Shown here in pieces: positions 15,990 to 23,379 of a stretch of 54,849 bases of DNA. Within the stretch, counting starts at the first letter, position 1; every line of letters begins with the position of its first letter. The stretch spans positions 1-54,849 of the forward strand of contig NZ_LLZG01000390.1 in NCBI RefSeq assembly GCF_001509475.1, written 5' to 3'. The position numbers and the translations under genes are program-made. The notes below the pieces were generated by a model. It saw only the letters and a list, made by a program, of their open reading frames with translations. It did no database searches and was not told the DNA's origin. Source of the DNA: Streptomyces regalis (lineage in GTDB: Bacteria > Actinomycetota > Actinomycetes > Streptomycetales > Streptomycetaceae).

Positions 15990-17771
15990 TTACGGGTGCT
16001 GCACGATGATCGAGAGGGACTTGGTCGCCGTGCCCACGGTGTTCGTGGCCGAGACGGTGACGGTGTAGGTGCCGGGGACCTGCGGGATGCCGGAGATCTG
16101 GCCTGTCTGCTTGTCTACCTCGAGGCCCTCGGGCAGCCCCTCGGCGTCGTACGACGTGGGCAGCGCGGACGCGGTGACGAGGTGGTTGAAGACCTGGCGG
16201 GCGGTGGCCGTGGCCTCGCCGGCGCTGGTGATCTCCGGGGCCACCGTCGCGGCCGGGGTGGCGGAGTCCAGGAAGCGGAGGTTCTTCACATGCTCGTTGG
16301 CGAACGCCGGGACCATGTCGGTGGTCAGGTACCAGCCCGGCTTGCGCATCTTGTCGAAGACGACCGTGCCGTTGATCGCCAGGTTCTGGAAGGTGAGGTT
16401 CTTGATCGGGCGGTCCGCGTCGTAGCCGGTCAGGATCGCCATGTTGGCGTGCGTGCCGTTGTACGACAGGTTCCGCACGTACACGTCCTCGATGCCGCGG
16501 CCGGGCGAGGCGTTGTAGCGGTTGGCCATGACCCGCATGTTGAACAGCTGGCCCCAGGTGAAGTCCTCGACCCGGACGTCCTGGATGCGGACGCCCCGGA
16601 TCATGTTGCTGTCGCCCGGGTTGAGGGCGAAGCAGCCCTGGTAGAGGACCTGCGGCTCGCGGTGCTGGAGAACGTCGATGTTGCTGAAGACGATGTTCTC
16701 GATCGTCTCGGGCTTCTCCGGATTGCCGTGCGTGCCCATGTTCACCGGGTGGGCGACGTCGGCCCACAGGGTGGAGTTGCGGACGGTGACGTTGCGGCAG
16801 TCGCCGTAGTAGTCCCAGCGGTGGGCGTAGATGGCGATGCAGTCGTCGCTGTTGCGCATCCAGACGCCCTCGATCAGGACGTCCTCGCTGCTGAACACGT
16901 CGATGCCGTCGCCCCACTGGCCGGAGCTGTAGGAGTGCAGGTTGCGGACGGTGACCTGCTTCGACTGGCCGATGGTGCAGGAGTAGCCGGTCTTCGGGTT
17001 GAGGACGAGGATGCCGTCGATCTCGATGTTCTTGGAGAACTGCACCAGGGTGGCGGCGTCCGAGCCCGTGATGATGCCCCGGCCGAGCAGGCGGGCGTTC
17101 TCCACCTTGACGAACTCCACCCGGGCCTTGAGCACCGCGCCACCGGCCAGGTACACCGTCTTGCCGCTGGGCACCTTCACCACGCCGTCCGCGGGGGTGT
17201 GCATGCCGGGGCCGAAGTAGATGACGTCGGGGTCGTCCGCCTCCGGCCGCGTCTTCTCGATCGGGTTGGCGTGCAGTTGCAGGTTGCCGTAGATGTCGCC
17301 GTCGATCTCGATGGAGAGGTTGCGCGGCTCGGTGAGGCTGAAGGTGATGGTGTCGCCGCTGACCTCGTGCTGGATGTCGTACGACAGCGGGCGGATGCGG
17401 GCGCTGCCGATCGCGCCCTTGGCGGACGTGACCTGCACCTCCACGGTGCCGGTGAAGTCGAGGCTCGCGACCGAGGTCGGCCGGATGATGCCGCCGCCGG
17501 TCTTCTCGTTGATGGTCTTCGTGGTGGCGCGCAGGACCGGAACCGGCTTCCACTGACCGCCGGGGGTACGGGCCTTGACGACAAAACTGGTGTTGATCGG
17601 CATGGCGCCGGGCACGGGGTGCACCACCAAGCGGTCGGCGGCCTCCGGTCGGTCCTCCTCCGCTCTCGCGGTGCCGGCCGTGGCGCCGATCAGGGAATAG
17701 GCGGCGGCGGTGGCGCCCGCGGCCTGGATGAGGGTGCGCCGGGACAGGCCGGTGCCCTGGGTGTCGTTCAT
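15990..17771 (-). CDS. Tat-exported GH28-like right-handed beta-helix enzyme
   Basis: Protein of 593 residues with a Tat signal (SRRTLIQ, residues 10-16). The centre is a right-handed beta-helix typical of GH28 polygalacturonases and relatives: GDGIDVFSSEDVLIEGVWMR is followed by NSDDCIAIY, which supplies the paired catalytic aspartates, and MGTHG resembles the family's conserved G-H-G. Repeated phrases such as NVTVRNSTLW and GIEDVYVRNLSYNGTH mark helix rungs. Residues about 505-593 form a putative Ig-like domain (PEITSAGEATATARQVF to TYTVTVSATN). The exact substrate is unknown; a galacturonan or related polymer is likely. The AAGGAA site and spacing place it in the importer operon. Confidence 0.8.
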   Translation of the reverse strand: MNDTQGTGLSRRTLIQAAGATAAAYSLIGATAGTARAEEDRPEAADRLVVHPVPGAMPINTSFVVKARTPGGQWKPVPVLRATTKTINEKTGGGIIRPTSVASLDFTGTVEVQVTSAKGAIGSARIRPLSYDIQHEVSGDTITFSLTEPRNLSIEIDGDIYGNLQLHANPIEKTRPEADDPDVIYFGPGMHTPADGVVKVPSGKTVYLAGGAVLKARVEFVKVENARLLGRGIITGSDAATLVQFSKNIEIDGILVLNPKTGYSCTIGQSKQVTVRNLHSYSSGQWGDGIDVFSSEDVLIEGVWMRNSDDCIAIYAHRWDYYGDCRNVTVRNSTLWADVAHPVNMGTHGNPEKPETIENIVFSNIDVLQHREPQVLYQGCFALNPGDSNMIRGVRIQDVRVEDFTWGQLFNMRVMANRYNASPGRGIEDVYVRNLSYNGTHANMAILTGYDADRPIKNLTFQNLAINGTVVFDKMRKPGWYLTTDMVPAFANEHVKNLRFLDSATPAATVAPEITSAGEATATARQVFNHLVTASALPTSYDAEGLPEGLEVDKQTGQISGIPQVPGTYTVTVSATNTVGTATKSLSIIVQHP

Positions 17772-17829
17772 GGGGAAGTTCCTTAACTGGCAAGGGAGAT
17801 GAGAGATCGAGCAGCCGAAGCTGCCAGGG

Positions 17830-18726
17830 CTACTTGAGACCGGAGGTCGACATCCCGGCGACGAAACCGCGCTGGGCGACGAGGAAGATCAGCAGGATGG
17901 GGACGACGTACATCACGGAGGCGGCGGCCTGCAGCTCGGGGACGGGCGTACCGCCCTCGTTGACATAGGTGGTCATCACCGCGACGGCGAGCGTGGTGCG
18001 GTCGGTGGACAGCAGCAGCTGCGGGGCGATGTAGTCGCCCCAGGTCCAGGTGAAGGCGATGATGAAGCTGGCGGAGAGCACGGGCCAGGACTGCGGCAGG
18101 AAGATCCGCCAGAAGATCGACGTGTAACCGCAGCCGTCGACGATCGCGGCCTCCTCCAGCTCGCGCGGCATGCCCGCGAAGAACTGCCGGAACAGGAACA
18201 CCAGATACGGCGCCGCGGACAGGCCCCACAGCACCCACGGCCAGTACGTGTCGACCATGCCGAGCTTGGCGAAGATCAGATACGTGGGCAGCAGGGTGAC
18301 CATCTGCGGCAGCATCATCGAGCCGAGCAGCACACCGAACAGCACCTTCTTGCCGGGCGCGTCGAGCCGGGCGAAGCCGAAACCGACCCAGGCCGAGCTG
18401 AGGGTGACGAGCACGGCGTAGAGGAGGGCGATGATCAGGGAGTTGCGGGCGTAGCCGAGAAAGTCGATCTGGTTGAAGGCATCGGCGAAGTTGTGCCACT
18501 GAAAGACGTCGGGCAGCCAGTGCACGGGAGAGGCGGCCAGTTCACCCTGGGTCTTCAGGCCGGACAGGATCAGCCAGCCGAAAGGGCCGAGGAACAGCCC
18601 GGTGGCGGAGACGAGGACCGTGTAGAGGACGAGACGCTTGGCACGCACGCGCACGCGTATGTCGGTCATCGACGACTTGGGCGGCAGAACGACCGAGGAC
18701 TTGGGCGGCAGGCTGGTGGCGGTCAC
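17830..18726 (-). CDS. Carbohydrate ABC transporter permease, MalG type
   Basis: Inner-membrane permease of 298 residues with about six transmembrane segments. It carries the EAA loop that docks the ATPase (MPRELEEAAIVDGCGYTSIFWRIFLPQSWP, about residues 190-220). The GTG at 18726 overlaps the stop of the previous permease by 4 nt (GTGA), indicating translational coupling. An ATG at 18669 is an alternative that would remove 19 residues. It works with the permease at 18723-19721 and the binding protein at 19718-21067. No ATPase is encoded in this locus. Confidence 0.9.
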   Translation of the reverse strand: MTATSLPPKSSVVLPPKSSMTDIRVRVRAKRLVLYTVLVSATGLFLGPFGWLILSGLKTQGELAASPVHWLPDVFQWHNFADAFNQIDFLGYARNSLIIALLYAVLVTLSSAWVGFGFARLDAPGKKVLFGVLLGSMMLPQMVTLLPTYLIFAKLGMVDTYWPWVLWGLSAAPYLVFLFRQFFAGMPRELEEAAIVDGCGYTSIFWRIFLPQSWPVLSASFIIAFTWTWGDYIAPQLLLSTDRTTLAVAVMTTYVNEGGTPVPELQAAASVMYVVPILLIFLVAQRGFVAGMSTSGLK

Positions 18727-19721
18727 TTCTTCGCCTCCGGGTCGACGTTGTAGAACACCGCGCCGGACGTGAACTTGAAGATGAGTCCGGTCACGACGAG
18801 GATCAGGACGAAGAGCACCCACAGCAGCGCGGAGGCGTAGCCGTAGCGGCCGAGCGCGAAGTACTGCGCGAAGACGTGCATCATGTAGAGGTAGTTGGAC
18901 TGCGGGACCGTGGTGACGCCGCCGGTATCGCCGAGCGGGGCCAGCAGCAGCGGCATGATGGTCTGCACCGAGGCGATCATCCCGGTCACCGTCTGGAAGA
19001 GCAGGACGGGCGACAGCAGCGGCACGGTGATGCTGCGGAAGGTGCGCCAGGCGCTCGCCCCGTCGATGCGGGCGGCCTCGTGGAGTTCCCGGGGGACGTC
19101 CTGGAGCCCGGCCAGCGAGATGATCATGACATTTCCGGCGGCCCAGAGCACCGTCATCAGCAGCACGTAGCGGGCGTAGGGGTCGGCGAGCCAGCCCACG
19201 GCGTCGATACCGAAGAAGGTCAGGACGCCGTTGGAGGCACCGGAGTTCTGGTCGAAGAGCAACTTGAAGGCGAGGCCCGCGCCGACCGGCGGCACCACGG
19301 CGGGCAGATAGAGCAGGGTGCGGAACAGGCCGCGCGCCTTGAGGGGCCGGTTGACCAGGACGGCGAGGGCGAGCCCCGCAATGATCGACAGCGGCACCGA
19401 CGTCACCGCGAACAGGCCCGCACGGCCCAGCGCGTCCCAGGTGACCGGATCGTTCAGCAGCTCGCGGTAGTTGCCGAGTCCGACGTACTTCCAGTTGGGC
19501 GAGATGCCGTCGAACGTGGTGAAACTCAGCCACAGCGCGTACACCATCGGCGTGACGGTCAGCAGCAGGAACCCGATGATCCAGGGCGAGGTGAACATGT
19601 AGAACGCCCGGTGCCTGCGCGCGGTCATGGAAATCCGCGGCCCGGCGGTGGCCGGGGCGCGTCCGGTGCCCGTGGCGGCGCTCGGCCGGTCCGCGACGGA
19701 GGAGATCTGGTCGACCGTCAT
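18723..19721 (-). CDS. Carbohydrate ABC transporter permease, MalF type
   Basis: Permease of 332 residues with an extended cytoplasmic N-terminus (residues 1-40) and about six transmembrane segments starting at FYMFTSPWIIGFLLLTVTPM. The EAA motif reads VPRELHEAARIDGASAWRTF, about residues 215-234. Its ATG overlaps the stop of the binding-protein gene by 4 nt (ATGA) and its own stop overlaps the next permease, so the three are co-translated. It resembles the first permease (26204) of the second sugar importer in this window only in general family features. Confidence 0.9.
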   Translation of the reverse strand: MTVDQISSVADRPSAATGTGRAPATAGPRISMTARRHRAFYMFTSPWIIGFLLLTVTPMVYALWLSFTTFDGISPNWKYVGLGNYRELLNDPVTWDALGRAGLFAVTSVPLSIIAGLALAVLVNRPLKARGLFRTLLYLPAVVPPVGAGLAFKLLFDQNSGASNGVLTFFGIDAVGWLADPYARYVLLMTVLWAAGNVMIISLAGLQDVPRELHEAARIDGASAWRTFRSITVPLLSPVLLFQTVTGMIASVQTIMPLLLAPLGDTGGVTTVPQSNYLYMMHVFAQYFALGRYGYASALLWVLFVLILVVTGLIFKFTSGAVFYNVDPEAKK

Positions 19722-21067
19722 CCCACTTGCTCCTTACCGCGCTTCAGCTGCTCGTTGATGGCCGAGTTCAGGCGCCCTGCGAGGGTGTCGACGGAGATCT
19801 GACCGTTCATCGCGGCGGGGGCGATCTGGTTGAAGAGGGCGTCGATCGCGTCCGCCGTGGTGTACGGGGTGAAGGAGACGACCGAGAAATGCTTCAGCTC
19901 GTTCTCCTGCGCCTTCAGCACCCGCTTCTGGTAGTCCTCTTGCGCCGGCATCAGCGACCGCAGCGACTTCAGGGTGGGGATGCCCCAGCCTCCGGAGGCG
20001 CGCCCCTTGGCCGGCTCCTCGCCGAAGAACCACTCGAAGACCCGCCATGCGGCGTCCTTGTTCTTCGCCCCGCGCGGCATCCACAGGCCGGTGCCGCCCT
20101 GGCAGGCACTGATCCGCTCGCCGCCCGCGAACATCGGGGCGGGCGCCAGTCGGGACACCTTCGCCAGCTTCTTGTCCGGGTAGATCATGCCGCCCATCCA
20201 GTAGCCGGCGTTCGACATGGCGAGCCGCCCGGCCTGATAGGTGGGCCCGTCCCAGCCGTTGGGGTCGGGCTGGATGAGGCTCGGCCCGACCTTGGTCTTG
20301 GCGTAGTCCATGTACCAGGCCAGGGCCTTGCGGGCCTCGGGCGTGGTGAAGTCGACCCGGGAGAAGTCGTCGCTGAAGAGGCTGCCGCCGGCGGACGCCG
20401 TCATGGTCGCCAGGAGCGTGGCCCGGGTCAGGCCGTTGAAACTGCCGCCGAAGACGGTGGTCTGACCGCTCTTGCGCTGCACGAGGCGCTTGGCATTGTC
20501 GAGCCACTCCTCGTACGTGACCGGCTCGGTCTCCGACGGGTAGTCGACGCCGCCCTTGTCGAAGGCCGCGGTGTTGTACCAGAACATGGAGTCCTGGGAG
20601 AAGTCCTTGGCCATGCCGTAGCGCGGGCCCTTGCCCTGGGTACGGCCGTCGAACCGCCACAGGTCGTTGACGGGGTCCAGGTCTTCGGGTTTGAGGACGC
20701 TGCTCCGGGCGAAGTAGGGGTCCAGCTCCTCGGCCACGTCCCGTGCCGCGAAGTACGGCAGGTCCACAGCACCGACGCCGCGCACGAGGTCGGGTGGGTT
20801 GCCGCTGGTGAGCATCGCGATCAGTTTGGTGATGTCGAACTTCACCAGGACGATCTTGATGCCGAGATCCTTCTTGGCCTGCTGGACCTGCTCCGGGAGG
20901 ATGTCGCCGGATTTGACCATCACGGTGACGGTCTCACCCGAGCCGCTGACCCCGCTGGACACCTGCATCGCGCAGCCGCTCAGTGCCGCCGCACCGACAG
21001 CGGTGCCGCCTGCGGAGAGGCTGAGGAATCGGCGGCGGCTCAGCGAGGCACCGGCATGTGGGCGCAT
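19718..21067 (-). CDS. Sugar ABC transporter substrate-binding lipoprotein
   Basis: Protein of 449 residues. The N-terminus combines a twin arginine (SRRRFLSLSAGG) with a lipobox (LSGC, residues 29-32), so it is probably exported folded and then lipid-anchored. The body is a family 1 extracellular solute-binding protein: TVTVMVKSGDILPEQ, FWYNTAAFDKGGVDYP, YEEWLDNAKRL, and GGTGLWMPRGAKNKDAAWRV near the C-terminus. The start has a strong AGGAGGTGG. First gene of the minus-strand operon. Its promoter region holds the CAACCGGTTG operator at 21144, so LacI control is likely. Confidence 0.9.
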   Translation of the reverse strand: MRPHAGASLSRRRFLSLSAGGTAVGAAALSGCAMQVSSGVSGSGETVTVMVKSGDILPEQVQQAKKDLGIKIVLVKFDITKLIAMLTSGNPPDLVRGVGAVDLPYFAARDVAEELDPYFARSSVLKPEDLDPVNDLWRFDGRTQGKGPRYGMAKDFSQDSMFWYNTAAFDKGGVDYPSETEPVTYEEWLDNAKRLVQRKSGQTTVFGGSFNGLTRATLLATMTASAGGSLFSDDFSRVDFTTPEARKALAWYMDYAKTKVGPSLIQPDPNGWDGPTYQAGRLAMSNAGYWMGGMIYPDKKLAKVSRLAPAPMFAGGERISACQGGTGLWMPRGAKNKDAAWRVFEWFFGEEPAKGRASGGWGIPTLKSLRSLMPAQEDYQKRVLKAQENELKHFSVVSFTPYTTADAIDALFNQIAPAAMNGQISVDTLAGRLNSAINEQLKRGKEQVG

Positions 21068-21141
21068 GGGCGCACCACCTCCTGCTCTGTTCGTTCGATA
21101 TTTCGGTCATGAGTCGATTCGACGACCGTGGCCGATCGCTG

Positions 21142-21154
21142 GGCAACCGGTTGT
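21142..21154. promoter_or_regulatory. LacI-type operator upstream of the importer operon
   Basis: GGCAACCGGTTGT carries a perfect CAACCGGTTG palindrome (21144-21153), the same core as the sites at 6695, 7874 and 21463. It is about 75 bp before the start codon of the binding-protein gene. Confidence 0.7.
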
Positions 21155-21462
21155 TGTGCAGTGGGCAGAGCTTCTTCCTGTCCGGAAACCGCGTCAAGAG
21201 CCTTGACGAATTTTCGAAAAGAATGTGTAACCTCGCCGACATGACCCAGTCGGCCACAGGACCGCCGCAGAGCCCGCACAAGTTGAAGAAACAGCAGTTC
21301 AGAGCCCTGCTCCCGACGCGGCACCGCAACTCCGGCCCGCGTCGACACGACGAAGGGGAGCGGCCCGCACCGCACCTCCGGCGACGGCCGGAGAGCACAC
21401 GCAAACCGGCTTGATCACCACCACCCCACGAGCTGACAGCAGGCCACCTTGACAACATGGCC

Positions 21463-21480
21463 GGAAACCGGTTGCCATCG
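21463..21480. promoter_or_regulatory. LacI-type operator upstream of the GH51 remnant
   Basis: GGAAACCGGTTGCCATCG has AACCGGTT at 21466-21473 and shares a 15-nt stretch (GAACCGGTTGCCATCG allowing one A) with the site before the first LacI gene. It lies about 65 bp before the remnant's start codon. Confidence 0.7.
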
Positions 21481-21542
21481 CGTCGGTCCGGGACCCAGTC
21501 GTCGCAAGCCCTCCCCCACATGACCGTGAACGGAGCCCAGCA

Positions 21543-21892
21543 ATGCCCCGTCCTCCCCGCCCCACCCGCCGTACGACGATCCGCGTCGACGTGAGCGCCG
21601 ACGCCGGCCGACCGATCGGCCCGGACGTCTTCGGCGCCTTCTTCGAGGACATCAACTACGCGGCTGACGGCGGGCTGTACGCCGAACTCGTCCAGAACCG
21701 TTCCTTCGCCTACAGCTGCAACGACCGTCCCGAGTGGCACTCGCTCAGGATCCGGCCGGCCGCCGCTCGGTCGTGCGCGCCGCGCGCCTGGAGGTGCGCG
21801 ACGGCCGACTCACCTGCGACCCGCACGCCGCCGTCTCATCCACCCGCCCCGCCGAGCCGACCCGAAGGCTGCGCGGCGGGGCGGGCGGATGA
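21543..21892 (+). pseudogene. GH51 alpha-L-arabinofuranosidase remnant
   Basis: The frame from ATG 21543 reads IGPDVFGAFFEDINYAADGG and then LYAELVQNRSFAYS. This is the conserved N-terminus of streptomycete GH51-type arabinofuranosidases. After EWHSL (about 21746) homology stops. A different frame continues (AGRRSVVRAARLEVRDGRLT, then CDPHA) to a TGA at 21890 inside a terminator hairpin. A normal enzyme is over 500 residues, so nearly the whole catalytic domain has been deleted. The second piece may be the C-terminus of this or another gene. The start region and operator remain intact. Confidence 0.75.
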
Positions 21893-21897
21893 GACGG
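21831..21897 (+). terminator. Strong hairpin terminator after the GH51 remnant
   Basis: The arms 21831-21854 and 21874-21897 pair over 24 bp with a single mismatch (CATCCACCCGCCCCGCCG against CGGCGGGGCGGGCGGATG), with a 19-nt loop. There is no U tract, as is common in Streptomyces. It separates the remnant from the dehydrogenase gene. Confidence 0.8.
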
Positions 21898-21986
21898 CCG
21901 CCTCGCGGCCGCCGGGACAGAGCCACTGAGCGGGGAAAACGCAGTAACCGATTTCGAGGTCGGGCAGGATCAGCCTTCCGGGGCCA

Positions 21987-22019
21987 TGACGGCACAGGGA
22001 CCGCGTTGTCGTGCCGTCA
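21987..22019. other. Hairpin of unknown role upstream of the dehydrogenase
   Basis: TGACGGCAC and GTGCCGTCA form a perfect 9-bp stem around a 15-nt loop. It lies in the 300-bp gap between the terminator and the promoter at 22115. It could be a second terminator or an operator; nothing else coding is visible in this gap. Confidence 0.5.
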
Positions 22020-22114
22020 CGTACCGGTCCTGTGCCTACCTTTCCCCAACACAGGCGCGTACGCGGCAGAAACGAGTGCTGAGAAACCCGTGCGCCCTCT
22101 TCCGCCTCAACCGA

Positions 22115-22170
22115 TTGACCAGCCGTTCTCGGCAGACCTACGGTAGAAGGCGCTTTCTGAAAATGTTTCC
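22115..22170 (+). promoter_or_regulatory. Promoter with downstream LacI-type operators for the dehydrogenase
   Basis: TTGACC (22115-22120), an 18-nt spacer and TACGGT (22139-22144) form a good vegetative promoter. Directly after it, AGAAGGCGCTTTCTG (22145 on) is a near palindrome like the sites at 24711 and 29812. A second one, TGAAAATGTTTCCA (22158-22171), resembles the classic LacI/CRE shape. Repression by the LacI protein encoded at 29884 is inferred from the shared CGCTTWCT core. Confidence 0.65.
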
Positions 22171-22191
22171 ATCCAGTGCCTCAGGAGAGTC

Positions 22192-23205
22192 ATGCCCAGC
22201 CCCCAGCCACCGAGGGCCGTGTTCGCCATGGATCCGGTGCACCTCCCCCTGCTCTTCCCCCCGCCGCTCATGGCCCGGCTGAGGAAGGCCTCCGACCTCG
22301 ACCCCGCGCTCGTCGTGCGGGACTTCGCCGACCCCGCGTCCGCGGCCGCCCTGGCCGAGGCGGAGGTACTCATCACCGGCTGGGGCTGCCCCCATCTGGA
22401 CGCCGACGCCCTCGCCGCCGCACCCAGGCTGCGCGCCGTCCTGCACGCCGCGGGCTCGGTCCGCTCGCTGGTCGGCGACGCCCTATGGAAGCAGGGCATC
22501 ACGGTCTCCAGCGCGGTGACCGCCAACGCTCTGCCGGTCGCGGAGTACACGCTGGCCATGATCCTGCTCGCCGGGAAGGACACCTTCATCCACCGCGAGC
22601 GCTTCCGCACCACCCACGCGTATCCGCCCCCCGCCGAAACCGCCCGCACGGGCAACGTCGGCCGCCGCATCGGCGTCATCGGCGCCTCGCGCGTGGGCAG
22701 ACGGCTGCTGGAGCTGCTGCAGCCGTTCGACTTCACGGTGCTGCTGCACGACCCGTACGTCAGCCCCGCCGAGGCAGCCGAACTCGGGGCCGAGCTGCTG
22801 TCGTTGGAGGACCTTCTGCGGCACAGCGACATCGTCAGCCTGCACGCCCCCGACATTCCCGAGACCTACCGCATGCTCGACGGCGACCGCCTCGCCCTCA
22901 TCCGGGACGGCGGCGTGCTGATCAATACCTCTCGCGGTGCCCTGGTCGACCCCGACGCGCTCACCGACGAGCTGGTCTCGGGGCGGCTGCACGCGATCCT
23001 CGACGTCACCGAGCCGGAGCCGCTGCCCGCCGGATCGCCGCTGTACCACCTGCCCAACGTCCTCCTCACCCCGCATATCGCCGGATCGCTCGGCAACGAG
23101 CTGGAGCGCCTCGGCCGCATCGTCGTGGAGGAGCTGGAACGCCTGGTCGCAGGCCTGCCGCCGGTCCACGAGGTGCGACATGCCGACCTGGCCCGTGTCG
23201 CATGA
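22192..23205 (+). CDS. D-2-hydroxyacid dehydrogenase family protein
   Basis: NAD-dependent oxidoreductase of 337 residues that interconverts 2-hydroxy acids and 2-keto acids. The Rossmann motif is GRRIGVIGASRVGRRLLELL (about residues 157-176). Catalytic residues are seen in INTSRGALVD (Arg), DVTEPEPLP (Glu) and LLTPHIAGS (His). AGGAGA precedes ATG 22192. The gene is followed by the second LacI gene on the same strand. Its promoter carries the same operator class as the second importer cassette, so it may act on a sugar-acid intermediate from the imported material. The substrate cannot be deduced from sequence. Confidence 0.85.
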   Translation: MPSPQPPRAVFAMDPVHLPLLFPPPLMARLRKASDLDPALVVRDFADPASAAALAEAEVLITGWGCPHLDADALAAAPRLRAVLHAAGSVRSLVGDALWKQGITVSSAVTANALPVAEYTLAMILLAGKDTFIHRERFRTTHAYPPPAETARTGNVGRRIGVIGASRVGRRLLELLQPFDFTVLLHDPYVSPAEAAELGAELLSLEDLLRHSDIVSLHAPDIPETYRMLDGDRLALIRDGGVLINTSRGALVDPDALTDELVSGRLHAILDVTEPEPLPAGSPLYHLPNVLLTPHIAGSLGNELERLGRIVVEELERLVAGLPPVHEVRHADLARVA

Positions 23206-23233
23206 GGCGGCGGCCGACGCACCAGGCGCCCTC

Positions 23234-23260
23234 GCGGAAACCATGGGATACGGTTTCCGC
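23234..23260. promoter_or_regulatory. Inverted repeat operator upstream of the second LacI gene
   Basis: GCGGAAACC (23234-23242) and GGTTTCCGC (23252-23260) are perfect 9-bp arms around a 9-nt spacer. A third GGTTTCC half-site follows at 23275. The half-site GGAAACC also begins the 21463 operator (GGAAACCGGTT), so the paralogous repressors may recognise related half-sites at different spacing. It is about 120 bp before the GTG start. Confidence 0.6.
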
Positions 23261-23379
23261 ATCGGCGGGGGGCCGGTTTCCCTGTCGTACGGCGAGAGAC
23301 GAGGCCTCCGGCCGCCCGGCGCGGGGCATGACGCCCGAGCGTCCGGCGCGGCAGGCACGACGGTGAAGGAGCCCCAAGG

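Larger units (their letters stand above)
21068..21542. promoter_or_regulatory. Divergent control region between the importer operon and the GH51 remnant
   Basis: This 475-bp gap carries two AACCGGTT operators (21142-21154 and 21463-21480) and one good plus-strand promoter (TTGACG at 21203-21208, 17-nt spacer, TGTAAC at 21226-21231). The spacer contains the palindrome TTTTCGAAAA. An ATG at 21241 would be leaderless from this promoter and opens a 57-codon arginine-rich frame to 21414; it matches no family I know and may be a degraded gene. No minus-strand -35/-10 pair for the importer was convincing. Confidence 0.6.

Noticed and set aside
15799..17793. Long minus- and plus-strand frames over the GH28-like gene
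   Set aside because: The translations have His/Arg-rich or Val/Gly-rich composition typical of wrong frames; the true frame shows a Tat signal and the beta-helix motifs.
21241..21414. A leaderless 57-codon gene in the divergent control region
   Set aside because: The promoter is good, but the product is arginine/proline-rich with no family match; it is recorded only as a comment in the control-region entry.
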